Shown here: positions 51,460 to 54,204 of the stretch, piece by piece
Position numbering within the stretch: position 1 is the first letter of the stretch
How the letters are laid out: each line of letters opens with the position of its first letter
NCBI RefSeq assembly: GCF_000174195.1
Contig: NZ_ACFY01000147.1
Coordinates: 1-54,204, forward strand
DNA: 54,204 nucleotides
Reading direction: 5' to 3'
Source of the DNA: Roseburia inulinivorans DSM 16841
GTDB lineage: Bacteria > Bacillota > Clostridia > Lachnospirales > Lachnospiraceae
Notes under the pieces: model-generated
Database searches by the model: none
The model's input: the letters and a program-made list of their open reading frames with translations, nothing else
Told to the model about the DNA's origin: nothing
Program-made: the position numbers and the translations under genes

Positions 51460-53142
51460 TTATACATTGAAACAACTTCCGCCGATAAATTCACGCAGAA
51501 TGGAATTCTGGTTGATCCCATCGCTCGGCATTGGAAGGAAATAGTCCAGGAATTTCAGCAGACGCTTTGCCTCTAAATATTCCTGGCAGTCTTTGTCAAT
51601 GGCAAAAAGCAATGGTTCCGCATACATTTTAAGAACCGCCAGTTCGTAGATGAGCGCGGAGTTAAACATCACATCTGCACCTTCCTGAAATGGGAAAATA
51701 TACTTTTCTTCTCCTCTGCGCACGGAATCCCACATGGCGATGGTCTCTTTTGCAGAGGTTCCGCGTGTCCGTGCATCGCGGACGATCCGTCGGATCAGTC
51801 TTCCGTCAGTCGTCGGCAGACAGTTATGTTCATCAATATTCAACTGCGTCAGCGCACTGATATAAATCTTAAACTTGCTCTCGATCGGCAGGGAATAGGA
51901 CAACTTATCGTTCAGGCCATGGATTCCCTCGATGACTAACACATCATCCTTTCCCAGTGTCATAAGCTTATCTTTATATTCCCTTCTTCCCGTCTTGAAG
52001 TTAAAAATAGGAAGATTGACTGTTTTTCCTGCCAGCAGTTCATTCATGTCATGGTTGAATAATTCCACATCCAGCGCATCCAGACACTCAAGATCCAGTT
52101 CGCCGTTCTCATCCCTTGGACAGATGTCCCGATTCTTATAATAATCATCCAGTGGAAATGGATGCGGATTCAGTCCTTTTGCAGCCAGCTGGATGGACAG
52201 TCTGTGTGAAAAAGTCGTTTTTCCTGAGGAGGATGGTCCTGCGATCATAATGAATTTGCGGTCTTTTGCTGAAATGATCTCCTCGGCAAGCCTTCCGATA
52301 CGCTCCTCAAACAATGCCTCCTGTGTCAGTATCATCTGCTGTGTTTTTCCGGCTGCGATCGCATCATTTAAGGCTCCGATCGTATCGATCTCAAGCATTT
52401 TTCCCCAGTCTCTGGATGTCTTTAACGTGTGGAACAGTTTTTCTGCCGGAACAAACGGTGCGACCTCTCTCGTATTTTTATCCGGGAACTGAAGCATAAA
52501 TCCATCCGCATAAGGGATCACATCATAATAGCGCAGATATCCGGTCGACGGCACCATAAATCCGTAAAAATAATCCATGTAATGATCGAGTTCATAAATA
52601 TTGACTCTGGAACTTCTCCGGTAACGGAACAGTTTTTCCTTGTCTGTCATTCCAAGGTCATGAAACAGTGTCACGGCGTCATCCGTATTGATGCTCTCCT
52701 TGTGGATCTCAATATCGGAAACTACCATCTGATACATCTCATTCTTTAATTTATTGATTTCTGTCCCAGTTACTTTCACAACTTCCTCTGTATCATTCTC
52801 CCACTTCACAAGTTCACAGTAATTTCCCTGTCCGATGGAGTATTTTACACGCACCGATATATTCCCTTTTCCCCAGAGATTATAGACTGCCTTCTGCATT
52901 AAAAGTGTCACGCTTCTGCGGTACGCCTTTTTCCCTGTCTTGTCTGCGGTTGTGAGAAATTCTACGGTTCCGTCTCCATCTGCACACTTATTTAATTCCC
53001 GCAGTCTCCTATTGTACAATACCAGAACAATATCATCCTGATACGCATCGCTGTAATCCTGCGCAATGCGCAAAAAACTTGTTCCTGCCGGATACTCTTT
53101 TTTCTCCCCCTGGATTGTTAACATAACTTTTTTTCCGTTCAT
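51460..53142 (-). CDS. Nucleoside (uridine-like) kinase with N-terminal TGS/ThrRS-like domain
   Basis: A 560-residue protein. The N-terminal part (about 1-65) is TGS-like, followed to about residue 210 by a region resembling the threonyl-tRNA synthetase editing/second domain (IGQGNYCELV, NDLGMTDKEKLFRYRRSSRVN). The C-terminal half is a uridine kinase-type P-loop enzyme: AGPSSSGKTTFSHRLS, FPLDDYYKNR, DVLVIEGIHGLND and RRIVRDARTRGTSA. The expected reaction is phosphorylation of a pyrimidine nucleoside; the role of the N-terminal part is unknown. GGGGGAT lies upstream of the ATG at 53142. Length is usual for this fused clostridial family. Confidence 0.9.
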   Translation of the reverse strand: MNGKKVMLTIQGEKKEYPAGTSFLRIAQDYSDAYQDDIVLVLYNRRLRELNKCADGDGTVEFLTTADKTGKKAYRRSVTLLMQKAVYNLWGKGNISVRVKYSIGQGNYCELVKWENDTEEVVKVTGTEINKLKNEMYQMVVSDIEIHKESINTDDAVTLFHDLGMTDKEKLFRYRRSSRVNIYELDHYMDYFYGFMVPSTGYLRYYDVIPYADGFMLQFPDKNTREVAPFVPAEKLFHTLKTSRDWGKMLEIDTIGALNDAIAAGKTQQMILTQEALFEERIGRLAEEIISAKDRKFIMIAGPSSSGKTTFSHRLSIQLAAKGLNPHPFPLDDYYKNRDICPRDENGELDLECLDALDVELFNHDMNELLAGKTVNLPIFNFKTGRREYKDKLMTLGKDDVLVIEGIHGLNDKLSYSLPIESKFKIYISALTQLNIDEHNCLPTTDGRLIRRIVRDARTRGTSAKETIAMWDSVRRGEEKYIFPFQEGADVMFNSALIYELAVLKMYAEPLLFAIDKDCQEYLEAKRLLKFLDYFLPMPSDGINQNSILREFIGGSCFNV

Positions 53143-53167
53143 CGTAATCCCCCTTTTCCGTGAAAAC

Positions 53168-53204
53168 AAAATACGAAACCTAATATACTTAAGTTTCGTA
53201 TTTT
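53168..53204 (-). terminator. Terminator of the VanW-family gene
   Basis: AAAATACGAAAC pairs perfectly with GTTTCGTATTTT around a 13-base loop, followed on the minus strand by GTTTTC. It sits between the VanW-like gene and the nucleoside kinase start. Confidence 0.8.
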
Positions 53205-53227
53205 GCTGTTCTTATTTTTCTTAAAAA

Positions 53228-54076
53228 TTACTGCTGGATCAATGTCACACTGACTGTACCGGTTCTTAAATCTGCTACTGCTGAAATCTGCAATGGCGTA
53301 TTATAAATATTCACAAATCTTAAGTCGTAATAATTACCTGCAATTGTCGCATCTCTGCCTTCTGGAAGATATGGAACCGGGAGAGAATGTGGGTGACGCT
53401 CAGTCGCCGGGATTCCTCCGTTTAACATTGCAGAATACATGGTAGAAGATACCTGACAGATACCTCCGCCTGTTCCTGTGGAATGTTTACCACTCACATA
53501 AATTGGCGCTTCCACATAACCGTTTGCTGCCGTTCTTGGTAAGATCGTTCTGTTAAAGGAAAACTCTTCCCCTGGCTGAATGACTACACCGTTGATTCTG
53601 GAAGCTGCCACTGCAATGTTGGTTGCTCTGGAAGCTCTCGGATCAAACTTCGTTGTGCAGGAACCACGGACAATCGATGCCTGTGCTCCCTCCCCTGCCG
53701 AGATCAGTGTCGTTGCATTTCTTCCCTCTGCTGCACCGTTTGCCGCATAATGGGCACAGTAGGATGCAAGGTCATTGCCGAATGCTGCCTGAAGATCCGG
53801 GTAATTGGCTCTGTAAATTGCAACATTGAAATTAGCGCAGCCTGATCTTCCCTCATAAATGCCGGAAGATACAAAATGATTGAACAACTTCTGTGCATCA
53901 TATCCAAACGCCGCCTGAAGATCCGGGTTGGAATTATAATAATATTCTGCATCAAATACTGCCTGATATGCACCTGTATTCGATGATTTCTTTGCTGCAT
54001 TTGCCGTGACAGTGCTTCCGGACAACAACACCATGCACAATGCAATGGATAAAATCTGTATTACTTTCTTTTTCAT
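53228..54076 (-). CDS. Secreted VanW-family protein with two short repeats
   Basis: A 282-residue protein with a signal peptide (KKKVIQILSIALCMVLLSGS, cleavage probably after ANA at about 28). Residues 38-120 hold two copies of a 40-residue unit with the core NPDLQAAFG/YPDLQAAFG, then H-x-HF or CAHY and GxxEGR. The VanW core follows: FDPRASRATNIAVAASRING, PGEEFSFNRTI, GGICQVSSTMYSAML and HPHSLPVPYLPEGRDATI. VanW domains are found in surface proteins, some linked to vancomycin clusters, with unknown chemistry. AAGGGAG precedes the ATG at 54076. Confidence 0.9.
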   Translation of the reverse strand: MKKKVIQILSIALCMVLLSGSTVTANAAKKSSNTGAYQAVFDAEYYYNSNPDLQAAFGYDAQKLFNHFVSSGIYEGRSGCANFNVAIYRANYPDLQAAFGNDLASYCAHYAANGAAEGRNATTLISAGEGAQASIVRGSCTTKFDPRASRATNIAVAASRINGVVIQPGEEFSFNRTILPRTAANGYVEAPIYVSGKHSTGTGGGICQVSSTMYSAMLNGGIPATERHPHSLPVPYLPEGRDATIAGNYYDLRFVNIYNTPLQISAVADLRTGTVSVTLIQQ

Positions 54077-54162
54077 AAGAAACTCCCTTCTTTGGTATCA
54101 TATTATTCCAGACCATATGTTACTCTGGTAAATTATGGTAAGATAGATGTAGTATAACACTT

Positions 54163-54204
54163 TTAAGGATTTTCTACAATCGTTCCTTCACGATATGCCT
54201 GAAG
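54163..54204 (-). CDS. C-terminal end of an unidentified gene (cut by window edge)
   Basis: An open minus-strand frame enters at the window edge and ends LQAYREGTIVENP at a TAA at 54163. It is too short to identify, and may also be chance. Confidence 0.3.
   Translation of the reverse strand, partial: LQAYREGTIVENP

Overview
This window looks like a chromosome segment of a Gram-positive, anaerobic Clostridia bacterium, most likely Lachnospiraceae (Roseburia/Agathobacter-like; this is inference from gene content and style). Support comes from the rsmB-fmt-def-priA / rlmN-prpC-prkC-rsgA-rpe-thiN cluster, a MurE ligase with the meso-DAP DNPR motif, a single-chain 2-hydroxyacyl-CoA dehydratase activator of about 1400 residues, YlmC/YmxH, a BMP-type nucleoside ABC transporter, pyrBI, and strong AGGAGG ribosome binding sites.

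Region 1 (1-7140) is mobile DNA. An IS200/IS605-type tnpA gene on the minus strand is cut in two by a 6.77 kb integrative mobilizable element (IME, about 121-6892) related to the Tn4451 class. The IME carries a pMV158-type oriT (262-300), a MobV relaxase, a TnpW-like protein, a large serine recombinase next to the right end, a RepA_N-type protein, a Cys-rich VLP protein, an XRE regulator and two unknown genes. Its ends are 20-nt imperfect inverted repeats. It also holds repeated palindromes and a candidate structured RNA at 3324-3438.

Region 2 (7150-10250) is conspicuously AT-rich: a lipoprotein gene diverges from an AgrA/AgrC-like two-component system that has no peptide or peptide-processing gene beside it.

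Region 3 (10477-31000) is ordinary chromosome: a MocR-type regulator, a DUF2225 gene, glnS, a four-gene nucleoside ABC transporter, a rhomboid-like protein, the large activator ATPase, a degenerate-GGDEF/EAL protein, a MATE transporter whose 3' end overlaps the EAL gene, a sigma-70-like protein, ylmC/ymxH (start site inside a 16-bp RNA hairpin) and ychF.

Region 4 (31234-44920), all minus strand, is the core cluster murE-priA-def-fmt-yugP-rsmB-rlmN-prpC-prkC-rsgA-rpe-thiN, linking cell-wall synthesis, replication restart, translation start and the Ser/Thr kinase/phosphatase pair. murE, priA and rsgA here, and the DUF2225 gene upstream, each carry a one-base indel in a homopolymer run. Since murE and priA should be needed for growth, sequencing error is the leading explanation.

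Region 5 (45062-54204) holds a CmpB-like membrane protein, a PH-domain protein, pyrBI with a structured leader, a DnaJ protein, a DUF5685-like protein, a zinc-ribbon membrane protein, a PilT-like ATPase with altered motifs, rnpB (RNase P RNA), a nucleoside kinase and a secreted VanW-family protein. No tRNA, CRISPR array or recognisable metabolite riboswitch was seen.
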